Of a stretch of DNA of 64,000 nucleotides, positions 63,935 through 64,000 are shown in pieces. The first letter of the stretch is position 1. Every line of letters begins with the position of its first letter. Source of the stretch: Deinococcus aquaticus. Lineage in GTDB: Bacteria > Deinococcota > Deinococci > Deinococcales > Deinococcaceae. Location of the stretch: contig NZ_CP115166.1 of NCBI RefSeq assembly GCF_028622095.1, positions 310,001 through 374,000 on the forward strand, read 5' to 3'. Both the position numbers and the translations under genes were made by a program. A model generated the notes under the pieces. The model was not told the origin of the DNA. It worked only from the letters and a program-made list of their open reading frames with translations, and made no database searches.

Positions 63935-64000
63935 GTGGAACTGTCGCTGCTGTACCAACTCTTCATGAATTTCAGCGTGCTGGTCACGTTGACGTTCGTG
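63935..64000 (+). CDS. Start of a membrane protein (5' fragment)
   Basis: The first 22 codons (GTG start; reads VELSLLYQLFMNFSVLVTLTFV) run off the window. This N-terminal helix resembles those of 5TM LytS-type membrane sensor regions, which in Deinococcus are often followed by GGDEF, but the fragment is too short to decide. Upstream, a GTGAAA / TTTCAC inverted repeat (63848-63883) brackets a TTGACC. Confidence 0.5.
   Translation, partial: MELSLLYQLFMNFSVLVTLTFV

Overview
The window is about 64 kb of very GC-rich bacterial chromosome that reads as a Deinococcus (Deinococcota). The reasons are: many TPR/GAF/PAS-GGDEF proteins; a CsoR with the Cys-His-His ligand set known from Thermus; many genes whose start codon lies 6-7 nt after a TANNNT -10 box, which is the leaderless arrangement described for Deinococcus; and small dispersed palindromic repeats. 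I could not identify the species. No rRNA, tRNA, CRISPR array, insertion sequence or prophage was found.

Layout. 1-7.2 kb is metal uptake: the end of a Mn/Fe-type ABC operon, then a sucrase/ferredoxin-like gene with a complete FecBCDE-type siderophore transporter, and a second siderophore-binding protein behind a Fur-like box. 7.3-15.5 kb holds a stand-alone PAS protein and assimilatory nitrate/nitrite reduction (hemD-nirD-nirB divergent from nasA-narK). 15.5-20.7 kb carries a TPR-GGDEF-EAL protein, a subtilisin-like lipoprotein and a membrane diguanylate cyclase; a 2-kb AT-rich island covers parts of the first two genes. 20.8-23.6 kb is a copper locus (DUF2946, YcnI, CopC, CopD). 24-28.7 kb has a fasciclin protein, a VanW protein, a degenerate tyrosine recombinase and a DEAD-box helicase. 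29-34.2 kb is signalling (GAF-PAS-GAF-HD-GYP, TPR-GGDEF, PAS histidine kinase).

34.3-51.6 kb is the most striking part. Seven minus-strand genes (flippase, GT2-GT4 fusion glycosyltransferase, STAS, PP2C phosphatase fused to an RsbW-like kinase domain, STAS, response regulator receiver, giant GT-C-like membrane protein) run into a lipoprotein and a barrel-like protein, most of them overlapping or closely spaced. This looks like a surface-polysaccharide operon with its own partner-switching control circuit. The last three genes have a diverged second copy next door (34.3-39.9 kb), so a three-gene envelope module is present twice.

51.8-64 kb holds a diguanylate cyclase, an aldehyde dehydrogenase, the copper efflux set copA / copZ-csoR with visible CsoR-type operators, a GGDEF-GAF-GAF-HD-GYP gene split by a one-base frameshift, a PAS-GGDEF-EAL protein, and the start of another membrane protein. 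Seven or eight c-di-GMP genes occur in this one window. All calls come from reading sequence and motifs; no database search was run.
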